Source: Vesta saturnalis
Lineage: Eukaryota > Arthropoda > Insecta > Coleoptera > Lampyridae
NCBI GenBank assembly: GCA_036346205.1
Contig: JARFJB010000408.1
Span: 567,501-631,500 of the forward strand
Reading direction: 5' to 3'
Length of the DNA: 64,000 nucleotides
Shown here: positions 25,488 to 36,806 of the stretch, piece after piece
Position numbering within the stretch: the first letter of the stretch is position 1
How the letters are laid out: each line of letters starts with the position of its first letter
Notes under the pieces: model-generated
Told to the model about the DNA's origin: nothing
What the model saw: only the letters and a program-made list of their open reading frames with translations
Database searches by the model: none
Program-made: the position numbers and the translations under genes

Positions 25488-25787
25488 TAGTAATGTTTGT
25501 TAAAAATTGTTAAAGATGTTGTAAACAATTTTGTCAAATTTGAAAAATTAAAACATAAACATAAGCCTGCTATTAATATAACAGTTTGAGAAACGTATAA
25601 AGCCAACTTAAAATTTTAGTAAAGAATAACTAGGTCATAAAAATTAAATATTGTTAAACTGCCTCAAAGATGACAAACCAGAACACTCTCTACGACGAAA
25701 GCTAACAATGAAATTTGTCAGCCAAAATTTTTCAAATTTAACAAAATTGTTTACAACATCTTTAACAATTTTTAAGAAACATTACTA

Positions 25788-25822
25788 CTGACGAAGATAA
25801 CTGTAAGTGTTATCGAAACGTT
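25788..25822 (+). ncRNA. Hammerhead-like motif, right fold-back arm
   Basis: On the plus strand: CTGACGA at 25788-25794, stem II agataac/gttatc and GAAAC at 25815-25819 followed by GTT. It is the inverted twin of the motif at 25454-25487 and differs in the loop (tgtaagt versus tgtaaat). Confidence 0.45.
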
Positions 25823-25927
25823 TAGATTGTATCATTTAAAGTACACCATTAAAAAACCCCAAAAACGATAAGTATTTTATTATGAGTGTTAATGGTGAAA
25901 GTTTACATTTTCATAAAACATGAGAAA

Positions 25928-27841
25928 ATATAAAAATACTAGTTTTTACACAAATCACAAATTAAAACTGTCTCATCATCCTCACCAACGATGCCAGCAC
26001 ACGAATTATGGGCCCATTTGTGACAGGTTGAACAGGAAACCCATCCTTCACCAGATTTTGAATAAAAATCTAAGCAGTACAGGGACTGAGCATCACCATC
26101 TTCATTCTCATTGGAGTCAGAGGTACTTGACTCCTTTGATATACTTTTTTAGCAGTGTTAGGATTCATTTTAGACATTTCACCCTTTTTGTTTATTTTTT
26201 TGATTTTTTTCATTGGGACGGCTTGTTCTTCTGGTGGGCCATGTCCTATTTGCCTCTTTACAACTTTTTTTCTTTTTGTTTGTATATGACTTAGAGATGC
26301 TTCCAATTCCTCCTTATATGGTGTTGATGACAGAATTGCCGCCTTTCCTCTCTTTCTTGACGGTCGGTTGGCTTCCTTAGAAACAGAAGGTAAGGAGAGA
26401 AGAGAATCAGTAGACTGGTGTTCTGAGGTTTATAGGATTTTGAGGTGGAGGAGTCGATGGTAAATTGTTTGGTACGGGATCCGGTCTTGATGAGCAGCCT
26501 GGTTCTGAATCAATAATAGTGTTGTCACTGGATATACAGTTGTTTTCAGTAGTACTGATATTTTTCTTTGGTGTTTGAAGCATCTCCTCTGATTTGTTAT
26601 TAGACAGACTTATATCAGTAGTAACTGAGGGCATGTAATCTATATCTATGAAGATATTTTCATCATCAAATACCGGTTTTTGAAAAACCACTAATTGCAG
26701 TTTTCATTTTTGCTGACTCAATGAATGCAGCTCCAAATAATGTCGATATTTGAGCCAAAGTTACTACTTTCCTGGATTGCAGCGTAGCCATTGTCGCACT
26801 TCATGTTCATAATAAGTGCTTAAAGGTTTTATTAAACTTATGTCGAGTGGTTGTAGTTTATGAGAGCAGTATGGGGGAAAACATAATAGCACCACACCGT
26901 TGTCCCGTGCATAGTTAACCAACTCAATACTCTTTGTATGGGTCGAGCGACCATCCAAGAGAAGAAGGAGATTGCGTTCCTTAGATGCCCTTGAAAATGT
27001 TACAAATTCCTTAAACCAAGTTATAAACACTTCCTTAGTTATCCAACCATTATCTGTAACTTCTACCAGCGATCCAGCTTTCAACCCAAGTTCAAAGGAG
27101 GATTGTCTTCTCTTGCGAGGAAAAATTAGCATAGGGGGCATATAAGTACCAGATGCAGAAAAGCACACTTCAGCAGTAACTGTTTGTCCACGCTCAGCTG
27201 AAGTTAAGGTCCCTACTTGTCATTTCCCTTTCATTGCAATAAGTTTTGAGTGACCCTTTGAATTAACTTGAACCCCAGTTTCGTCACAGTTGTATATCCA
27301 ATCTGCAGTGAGTTTGTATTTGTCTATACATTCTCTTAATAATTTAAAAAATTGCGTTACTGCAACGCGATTGAAACTCATTACACGCGCACCAGATGTT
27401 GCTTCTGGTTTTCTTCTGCTCAATGTCGGATACCTTTTCATAAACCCATATATCCAATCCAGCCCTGCCATTTCAGTTTCCTGATTAAACTTATTTGAAC
27501 AGTTATTTTGAACAGCCAGTTGGAATGCTAAACGTCGAAAATCTGTTACTGTTAGACCAAATAATCTTGATTCCATATTCTTTAAATACTGTTCTAATTC
27601 CGTTTCTTGTTCTTTGGTAAAAACGCACAGAAATTTCCCTTTACTTTTATCGATTTTAAAATTTTCCCCTAATTCTCTTTTTTTTCTGAATATGTCTTTG
27701 AGGTGTTGTTCGTGGAACAGAAAATTGTATTGAGGTTTTTTTGGTAGACATTTCCCCACTAGAAACAGATTGAACGGCATTGTTCATTGAATCTTCAGAC
27801 CAGCTTGGCTGGTCCGTTTTTCGCTTATAGTTACGCACCAT
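25928..27841 (-). pseudogene. pogo/Tigger-type DDE transposase with C-terminal PHD finger, broken
   Basis: Minus-strand pieces run in order. The N-terminus (MVRNYKRKTDQPSWSEDSM) lies at 27841, followed by a helical DNA-binding region to ~27560. A CENP-B-like region reads GLDWIYGFMKRYPTLSRRKP. The first Asp is in YNCDETGV (~27290), the second in LLLLDGRSTHT (~26960) and the third in SHKLQPLDISLIKPL (~26840), with 36 residues between the last two. The GFQKTG-type tail reads QKPVFDDENIFIDIDYMPS (~26680). The C-terminus has a PHD-type zinc finger (CLDFYSKSGEGWVSCSTCHK, then HNSC and CDLC) at ~26060-25935. Frame breaks near 27740, 27200, 26730 and 26300-26400 show that it is inactive, although all three catalytic Asp are still visible. 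Confidence 0.87.
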
Positions 27842-28313
27842 CTGAAAACAAAAGTTACATTGAAAATTTAAGATGGCATGGGTATTTCAATCGGGGTAGA
27901 GCGGGCACCCTGTCCACTTTACCCCGGCCCACTCTGCCCCGAGAGCAACAAACATCTAAGAATTCCTGTACTTTTCTTGAACTGAAAAATATAAGGTATA
28001 AATTATTCTTATAATCAAAATTAAAACCTTCCTTCACTTGTATATTCAATAACAATGTTAGTAATCAAAAGAAAAATTTACTCACTATGGAGACAAAAAC
28101 TCGCAATTTTTATAACAAAATGTGTAAAACACCAGGATACGTACTACCGTCATGAACACTCGATACTAACTAAACTGTTGATTTATCAAAAGCATCATAC
28201 GTTCGTTTAATGGCAACTTTACAGTTCTCGGTAATGTACGCACACACTGCCTGCGAGATTTTGCGGGGGGGTGCCCGTTCTACACCAAGTGCCCTCTCCG
28301 CCCTAAGTTCCCC

Positions 28314-28699
28314 TATCTTTAGCAACGTGAAATCGTAACAAAGATCATTTTCTGAAAGAAGTGTAAAATCAGAGGTTATATGAAGAAGAATATTAAATAA
28401 TTGGATCATTGGTATAATAAAGACAATGCGATGCAATTTAACTAATACCGTTGTAATGGGTATAACTTATAACATTGACTTTACTTTTCTTACAATGTAG
28501 TTTTAATTTCGTACCTACAATTAGGGACCACATTTTAATTATTTTATGCGAATAAATAACAACAATAACTTAACTTTAAAATCCATTTTTAATTTCATAC
28601 CTATCACCAATCAATTAAATTAAGATACGCAATTAAATTTGACATTTTTGGCAACACCTTAAATTTTATGTTTTAATGTGGACAACAATAGTAATTAAC
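28314..28699. other. Unrecognised AT-rich spacer
   Basis: Between the pogo element and the next (TA)n tract I see no gene or repeat. Confidence 0.4.

Positions 28700-28766
<67 letters not shown>
28700..28766. repeat. (TA)n microsatellite
   Basis: Pure TA dinucleotides end at the left terminus of the TIR element at 28767. Confidence 0.95.
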
Positions 28767-28768
<2 letters not shown>

Positions 28769-29505
28769 GCATTTTTCAGCTAGGATTCCCGTTTTCGGAT
28801 TAGTGCGGTTCATTGAATTGCTGTATGAACTAAGAATTACTTATTAGTCAGAGGTTATAAAACAGTTTTAGGTAAGTGATTCTTTAATAAATGATAATTT
28901 TAAGTATATATTTATAACTAATGAAATAAATTGGTATCTACATACGAATTTTGATGTGAATGCAATAAATCTAATTATATGATCATTAATGCGCTTATCT
29001 GTTGCTAGTAAACGTCATGCGCAATTAATTATGCATTACACTAATGTTGTAGTGAAATTTGATTTGCAATGTATGTTAGTTTCATTAAAACCTGTAAACT
29101 AATATGTGCTAATTATATATAATAGTAAACACTTTCTTGCGTCGTTTGTATATTTTTCAATATTCCAGGAATTGTTAATTGAATAAACATATTTATTTAA
29201 AAGCTTGACATTTCATAACTGTCGCTGTTAATAAATGTAAAATTTTGAGAATCTCAGACACTCGAAAGTAGTTGTAGTTTTGCGTCCAACATAAACTAAT
29301 GATGTCTTCTCTTTCTGCCACATTGCGGTTATTAGTAGAATATTTTAATGCTTGTTGTGTGCTTCAAGCATTTTATTTATCGCCGTAAATCCTACGTTTC
29401 TGTTGTTTAGAAGTACAACCACAATTTAAACAGAGATCAAAGACAAAAGGTTTGCGTTTACTAATATAAAGCGCTAATCCGAAAACGGGAATCCTACTTG
29501 AAAAA

Positions 29506-29508
<3 letters not shown>
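28767..29508. mobile_element. Non-autonomous TIR element inside (TA)n
   Basis: Inverted termini of ~35 bp (left catttttcagctaggattcc then cgttttcggattag; right, on the complement, atttttcaagtaggattccc then gttttcggattag) bound ~740 bp of non-coding DNA. (TA)n lies on both sides, so the target duplication cannot be read. The family is not recognised; the TA context suggests the Tc1/mariner superfamily. Confidence 0.7.

Positions 29509-29570
<62 letters not shown>
29509..29570. repeat. (TA)n microsatellite
   Basis: TA dinucleotides directly follow the right end of the 28767-29508 element. Confidence 0.95.
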
Positions 29571-29573
<3 letters not shown>

Positions 29574-29599
29574 AAAGGAAAAGGTAACGTGTTTCATTC

Positions 29600-29636
29600 C
29601 CTCCCCAAGGGGGAGGGCGGGCTGCTCGAGCTTCCC
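29600..29636. repeat. Two adjacent small hairpins
   Basis: ccctccccaagggggaggg and then gagcttcccaagctc form two back-to-back inverted repeats in a locally GC-rich patch. A structured RNA end or terminator is possible. No family is recognised. Confidence 0.5.
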
Positions 29637-29639
29637 AAG

Positions 29640-31560
29640 CTCCTTCAGCCACAATCATGGATTCTCAGCATACATACATTGTTACACGTCCAAACCGCAC
29701 TAGGCGTCGTGTATGCTTACTAATGTAAGCGGGTTGCCAAGCCAGCTAACAGGGAGATGGGCGTGGTCGAAATAATAAGTAAAATGAATGATTAATATGC
29801 TCAAACACCTTACACCTACACTCAAACAGCTCAATCCGGAAAAATATGTCTCTAGGCGCCACCACAATCGAAACTTTGCTAATATAATTGTCTTAAGCTG
29901 GATGTTAATTAACCCTACTTGATTGTGGAAAGTAGGATTGTGCTTACTCGGTAAACTCCTATACGAAGGTTCTAAAACAAACACTCGTCCCAAACAATTC
30001 AACTCAAACTCAAATAAATTTAGCACTACCCAGGTTATTAAAAACTTTTTGAATACACCTCGTAAACTAAAATATCCAAAACAAAAGTTATAATACGGTA
30101 ACTGAATATTTTCTGCGTATCCCTCGTATACATACAACGTTAAATTTCTACTTATTACTGAATAAAATATTTCTTCATCCAATATTCGGTAATTAATTTT
30201 GGAAATCCCTAAATAAAAGAAGATCAATGCCTTCGGCTTAATAAATGTTACTTCAAAATAATCTCTCTGAATCGTAATAGACATCCATACCTGTATAATT
30301 TCTCAAAACTCTTGTCTTTAATTATACTTTAATTGTACTGCGTTAAATAAACTAACATGAAAACACTTATTCCTTTCTGTGCTCAAAAATAGTCCAATAA
30401 CACGTAATGATATGTACAAGTTTGGTTGCCTCTTAAAATTTCTAGCAACCTTTACACCAATTTAGTCCCTTATACAAATAAACTTTCAATGTCATATAAC
30501 GTTACTTAAACATTGGCTTAATATACAACGAACACTTCGTTCACTTAAAAGGTGGTCCCATAAATACTTTTAACTGAATGTCGGTACAAGAACACGCGCT
30601 AACCTTGACGCTACTAACGTTACAACTGTTATCTTTATTCAAATCTGCTTACGCACTTATTATTTTCTTGAAAATAAACAAACTAATTTTATCTTCAATC
30701 TCAATTTAATTATTGTTTTGTTTATGAATGTCTTTTACGATTCATCCCCGGTTCGGGTTACGCAGTTGTTTAAACAATTACTGCCTCACTATTATTCACA
30801 AACATAACTCCAACATCATCCCATTCTATCACACAACCTTCGCGCGCGCCTTCCGCCAACCTTCACCACAAGCAACAGCCAAAACCGAAAAAGCTTAACT
30901 GACCTCCTGTCAATCCCTGACTTTCCTATTTATACCTTCAGTCATCCATCTTTCAACATGTCTTCCTTCCGCGTTATATTCTGCAATAGTATTCATTCAA
31001 AATTTCATAGCTCCAAATAGATGCTACCCTCTATACAAGCACGCGTGTAATTAAAATACATCGCCATATTTGTTTTCACTTACAAATTTTACAATTACTT
31101 CATGAAGAAATCATTTTTCGTCACCACATTCATTCAGTAGCCACTCTGGACCATTACACAACTTTTAACCGTTATCTCCAACCTGCGCTCGATCTCGTTC
31201 CGCAACATTTGCAAAAATAAGTACCGTCTAAGGTCTCGAATCCCATATACATACACATATTCTCAAAACAATTGCACAACATTACAAAACTCTTCGGAAA
31301 TTAATACTTAAACATACCCAATCTTTCTCTACATATTTTCTAAAACATTTTACACTTATACTTCACATCTTCTGACCAAAATTACTCCTTTTCCACCAAC
31401 ATTCCATTCCATATAGTAGCAAAACAGTAGCGATACAGTGGTAAGCATTATCGTCCCATCGACAAATTTCTTTTCACATTTACATTCATCAGAATCTAAT
31501 TATTCCAACACTAAAGTCTCTATAATATTCAAATACACGTCTCTACATACTGAATTATAT
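29640..31560 (-). other. G-poor strand-skewed block with TATA-like site, unrecognised
   Basis: The plus strand is strikingly poor in G relative to C for ~1.9 kb, unlike the flanks. On the minus strand a TATAAATAGG box lies at 30937-30928, and a 194-codon open frame (30284-29700) lies downstream of it. That frame has no recognisable domain and may simply be stop-poor because of the skew. The pattern would fit the untranslated part or LTR of a retroelement transcribed leftward, but no RT, gag or primer-binding site is recognised. It could also be transcribed host DNA. Confidence 0.35.
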
Positions 31561-31689
31561 TTCTCCTAAATTTCCAGTGGCGTATCATACACCCACATAC
31601 ATTATGCATACACAAAAAAAAAAATTTTTTTTCCGTTCAAACTTAATACACTCGCACTCAAAACACGTAATACACGTCATTATAACATC

Positions 31690-32048
31690 CCACATACAGG
31701 GTGCGTCAACGCAACCTGACAACATACATTACGTATATATGCATGATGGGATTAAGGATAGGTGTGGTCAGGATAGGATCGTAAGGAACGGAATTAGGGT
31801 TCTGAGGGGGAAAATACTACCCCAGCATTCGCCTAAGTAGCCGCACATGGTGTGCATATACTCAGTGACCATGCCGCTACATGTGTAGAAGGAAAACCCC
31901 CCTGAAAAAACCTCATACAAGGTAGACGTTTCTATTTAATTATTAATTGTCAAAATAAATTCTTGACAAAGGGAACAAAGGACGTTTCCGAAACGTTGAA
32001 TTAATTTGTACGTTTATTTACACAAGTTCCAAGAAAAAATGTCTTATT

Positions 32049-32049
<1 letters not shown>
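31690..32049 (+). other. Probable retroelement 3' end with hammerhead-like motif and (TA)n tail
   Basis: A locally G-richer block (31740-31930) ends in a degenerate hammerhead-like string at 31962-31997: CTTGACAAA, stem II gggaac/gtttcc, then GAAACGTT. About 50 bp later a long (TA)n begins. The layout resembles the Penelope terminal region at 13381 and the fold-back arms at 25454/25788. No coding part was found upstream. Confidence 0.4.

Positions 32050-32124
<75 letters not shown>
32050..32124. repeat. (TA)n microsatellite
   Basis: About 75 bp of pure TA dinucleotides downstream of the hammerhead-like block. Confidence 0.95.
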
Positions 32125-32128
<4 letters not shown>

Positions 32129-35100
32129 TGTTTTTGCGTCCATCAATTTGGCTACAATTTACAAAGTGGCGTCTGTATATGAACGCCAGATTACAATCCT
32201 TAATAATAATCTTAGTATGAGTGTTAAAGAAGCACCGTTTCCAGCACACGATTGAGAATTAACCATATAATACTCATTCTGAGCATGGGTTCCATTCCAT
32301 ACTCCTCCGTTGAGATTCCTTAAAATCACGTAATACGTAAAACTATATACAAATTTAGATCAGCACTGTACATTTACAATGATTCAGACGTCTTCAAATG
32401 GCAACCTTGTAAAACCAATTTTTAATATTAGTTTTTATTTAATTTGAAGTAATTTCATATTTACTGTCTACACTCTACAACATTGAACACTGAAAATAAT
32501 AAAATTAATTGTTCCTAGATATTAATGCAAAAAATTAAAAATACAAGTAGGTACGTTTCATATTGTCCATTACATAATTTGAAATTTTCGGGGTATGATT
32601 TTGTAGGGTGGGGGATATAGGAGTGTGTACCAGTGAGTCCTGAATATATGGCTTTCCGTCAATCGATGGTTAACGTGATTACAGTTTTGTTATAGGTAGT
32701 TAACTATAACGGTTTTGTGTGAGTAGATTTGCTTGGTACACCCAGTATTTACTCCAACAGTTGGCATAATTCATTGAAAAATTTACTTATTATTAACAGT
32801 TGAGATGATATTATTACTCTTATTTCCAAAGGGTGAATTTTTGAATCGCATTTTAGGTTCGCTTCTCTGAGGTTAAGGTTAGACAATAACATACCCTGTT
32901 CTGCTCTAACGTGTTCGAAATGAATAATAAATACTATTTTCGTGAAAAGTCGATATCAAATTTTCGACGGTGTTACATGCTTTAAGCGTTTTAAAATAAT
33001 CTAGACTTTTGTGCATGTACGAATATAAAAAATCCGCTTACAAATCAATTGAGAAACTTTGTACACCAAATTCTAATTTTTAATCGACACTTCATAGATT
33101 TAATTTCGAGTTATTGTTTGTTTCAATTCTTAGAGGTAGATAGTTTAACTGAAAGTTTTACCCCAAAGTATATTCACCTTTAGTAAATTTAACGTACTGT
33201 AGATTAAGAAACAAGTGTCTTAATTTTGAACTACAGTAACTGGTTACCATGAAACCGTTTAGTAATCATAATTGTCCTTTACTAAATTCATTTTTTGTTT
33301 TAGTGCTACCGTTTAGAAACCAGTTATATTATTATTAGCATATAGAGATAATTTTTGTATTGGAATAATCTGATTGTAAATATTTAAAAGCCGTTTTGTA
33401 AAACCGGAAACTTATTATTTGATTTCGGTAATTTAAGGTTGAGCCTTCTCAATCAAATTTGTCTAACATGTGCGGCTTCACATCTGTACGTGCGCGAGCG
33501 CCTCTTGCCCCGATAACTTAAAAGATACGCAACGTAGTTTAATGATACTTCATATTTACAGTTACTAGTGAAATATCTCTCTTCTATCAAGTTTTGTTAA
33601 AATCAGTTCATAGCCAACGATAGGGTGCTTAAGTTCGTTGTATATCAATAACTCCAAAATTATTCACTGTAAAGTAAGAAGCGAAGAGAGCTTTCTTACA
33701 GTTTATTCAATTTTGCATAAGCTTTGTTTATGACAATTTTTGTTGGAGTAATAAATACACATTAAAACGTTTTTTTAGCAAATATATCGAAAAAAAAGTT
33801 AATTTTGGAGAATGAAGATTTTTTAAATAACGTTTGTTTATTTAAAAGCAGTTTAACCAAACTAAAAAAAAAGATTTCAGCAAAAGCAATTCACAGTTTA
33901 TACTAGAGCCGTACGCAATCCAAATATGGAAAAACATACAATTTCTATTTAAACATATGTATCTAATTCACAATAAGTTTACACACGGTATATTAGATTG
34001 TAAAGTTTAAAATTGTCAAATTTATAATAAATAACGTTGCATGAATTAATTAAAATGAGATAATGGTATTGTTAAATTGATCTGAGAAAAACTGGGGCTA
34101 TAGTATATGTTGTGTTAAATTACGAAAACTGATTTATTCAATCATAATTCAATTAATCAATTTTGATTAATTTTAATGCTCTCGTAACACATTTTCGATT
34201 TTGTTTGGTACAATATGACATGAAGTTTAATACTTCTTATTATAACTCTCTGAAAATATCGTTATAGATAAACGTTATAATATAGTAGTCAATATCCTTA
34301 TTTCTCCTAAAGTGAATTGTGACAATTATTATATCGATGCAATCATGTAATCTTTGAAAATTTTTTGGAGACATTTATCAGGATGTCCATATCGCTGGTT
34401 TTGGTGTGCGTACTTGATTAAACTTACGTTTGTGTTATATTCAGAGAGGTATAAAGAAGTACGTCATTCATCTATGTCCATAAACAGCATTACTAATACT
34501 TTATCATAGGGAGACACAAAACGCTTTCACATCACCTGTATCACTCCTTTTCATGTTGAAATTTTTTATTGACTTTATTTTTGAAAAGGCGAGGTTTTAG
34601 CCAAAGCTGCTCTACGAACCTAACCCACTATACTTACAATACACCCGCGTCTGTAACGGGTTCGAACCAGAGACTTTCTTTAGATTAAATGGTAGTCAAG
34701 ATATTACAATCTGTAAAATAACTAAAAAAGTGGAGAAAATAAATTCATCAAATTGTTTGTCTGATTATTAAACTGGTTGAAATGCGCTGATTTTACCAAA
34801 CTCAGAACTTATAACACGCATCCAGTATTCATTGCTTTCCAGTATCTTACCTATACTTGATAAAGGCACCTCTTCTACATTTTGAGCTATTTAAATAACT
34901 GTCATAAGTATTGTATTGATTTTAATTAAACGTATATTAATAGACACTGCACGACTCAAAACCAACTTCATACTTACTGATAACAATCAATGCTAAACTC
35001 ACTAACAGAACTATCTGAGGCGGAAGGCCCAATAAATGTATATAAAATGGTAGGATACTTACTAAATTACGTATGTAAGTTATAAAAGAATTTGTTATAA

Positions 35101-36711
35101 AACAATTTACGGAGAACAATGCATCATGCTTATTGTTGCGCGACGCTTTTTTGTATAGAATTTGACTTATACGCTAGACTAATCGCTGACTTATTTTTAG
35201 TTCAAATATAATCACGACAATTCTTAGTAACGCAATGAATCATTTACATGGAGATCATATACAAATTCTACGGAGACAAATCACCTTTTTGGTTTTATGA
35301 CAATGTCGGACAAATTTAATAATTCGAAGGTGATATCTGTCCTGTACGAGTTGTAACCTTTGATAATACTGTAATGCACCGAAATCCACCACTGTTAATG
35401 CTAAACACGATAGTAAATAAGAGAGCGCACAACGTATAGTAACTGTATGCGCTGTGGGAACATTCCGTAGTCAGTGTGAGAGACGCGCAGTGAGAGACGG
35501 AATATAGAAAGAGTCAGATCCCTCCAATGTTATACGTGTGCGTAATTGTTTTATCTTATATATTCGGTGTGACGTTTCTGAAAATGTGTTAGAAGAATTG
35601 TTTTCTAGTACATTCCGCATTTCTTTCCCAAGCAGAGAACATGAGGCAGATATAATATAAAGATCTGTTTATTATTATATATTAATATCGTAATCAAACA
35701 ATACTATAAATAACACGAAGAGGTAGTAATAGGTCATGTGCAAAGAATAAGAAGGAATCTATACTGCTACCTTCCTAATTTTTATGTTTTTGTGCCTATA
35801 AGTAATATCTAAATATATGAAAACTTTGATTTTATGACCGTCCCCTAGAATTTTTTAAGATTTGCATAATTTATTTCCAGTAAGTGCAATTTTGTGTTTA
35901 GAAATATGAACTGTGTGTTTTTTGTGTCAAATTTATTAATAAACCATGATTAATGCTTACACTTTGTTTCATGTATTTTCTGAAACGGTATAAAACGAAT
36001 ATTGATGATAAAACAAAATCTAGCACAACAGAGTTCGTTTTTTTGAACTTACACTTAGTGAATCCAACCCACCATCGTGGCCAATTCTATTTGTTACTTA
36101 TTTTAACCGTCTTCTGTTTATTTATTATAATAAAAACCAGGATATGTAAAATTAAAATAGGACAAATCTTTTTAAGATGTGTTAGATATCGTACCTCTTA
36201 CTTACAAGTACTCATTTCAACAACACTGTGCAGAATGCCGGTAGAAACCATTCTTCCATATTTTCTCGGGAGATAAATAAAACACTATTCCATTGCTATT
36301 CAACAAAAATCAGTATTTGTTGAATGTATATTAAAACTTCAGAAATAAAACAGCGCGCGTTGTAAATATTGAATAAAGTGGACTTCCTCTATGCTTTATC
36401 CCTTTCTGACGTGAAAAGGCTATGAATTGGGTCCGCGATGTACCACTTCATGCGTGTACCTCTCTATCTACTATCGTGATACTATACAACAGGAAACTTA
36501 CTAGATTTTAAAGAACCTTGCAGTTTTTTGAAGTTTGCGAGGCTAATATAAAGTAAATTAGCAAAATGTATCGATATCGCTTTAAATGTATAATACCTCA
36601 CCTGCGTTGTATTTTCAGATACAGTTATTTTCATTACTTTGCAAAACTTGCACATATAAAAGAAACGAAAACTTACGTAAGAATGTCAGTTGCTTTAGTT
36701 TACATAAAATA
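32125..36711. other. Unrecognised AT-rich interval, 4.6 kb
   Basis: I find no coding sequence, RNA gene or paired repeat on either strand. The longest ORF (35953-36276, 107 codons) has no recognisable domain. This is the least structured part of the window and might contain regulatory DNA that I cannot see. Confidence 0.35.
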
Positions 36712-36806
36712 GCGTTAAACTGATTGCACATATTCCTTGAATAAAAAATACCTTGACGCTCATATGCTGTAATAATAACAATACGTACATTTTAAACTAA
36801 GACGTC

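Larger units (their letters stand above)
25391..25883. mobile_element. Fold-back insertion with hammerhead-like motifs in both arms
   Basis: Arms 25391-25547 and 25730-25883 are inverted copies (outer aataataaaatacttatc with gataagtattttattat, inner ttaaagatgttgtaaacaat with its complement). Each arm contains the same hammerhead-like string. The ~180-bp centre is non-coding. It lies inside the pogo element beyond the end of its coding region. A head-to-head pair of retroelement 3' ends would give this structure, but that is inference. Confidence 0.7.
25046..28313 (-). mobile_element. pogo-family transposon with PHD-finger transposase
   Basis: The ends are inverted: ggggaacatggggcggatcg at 25046 and the complement of ccgccctaagttcccc at 28313, each flanked by TA, the pogo/Tc1 target. 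Subterminal motifs of the form gggcagaacgggcac recur at ~25251, ~27896 and ~28275. The interior encodes a broken pogo transposase on the minus strand, and a ~490-bp fold-back lies between the coding region and the left end. Confidence 0.85.

Noticed and set aside
34610..34685. A ggttcgaacc string suggesting a tRNA B box
   Set aside because: The string is palindromic by itself, and no acceptor, D or anticodon stems can be paired around it on either strand.
35953..36276. 107-codon plus-strand ORF as a possible host gene
   Set aside because: AT-rich composition like its flanks, no recognisable domain and no splice or promoter context.
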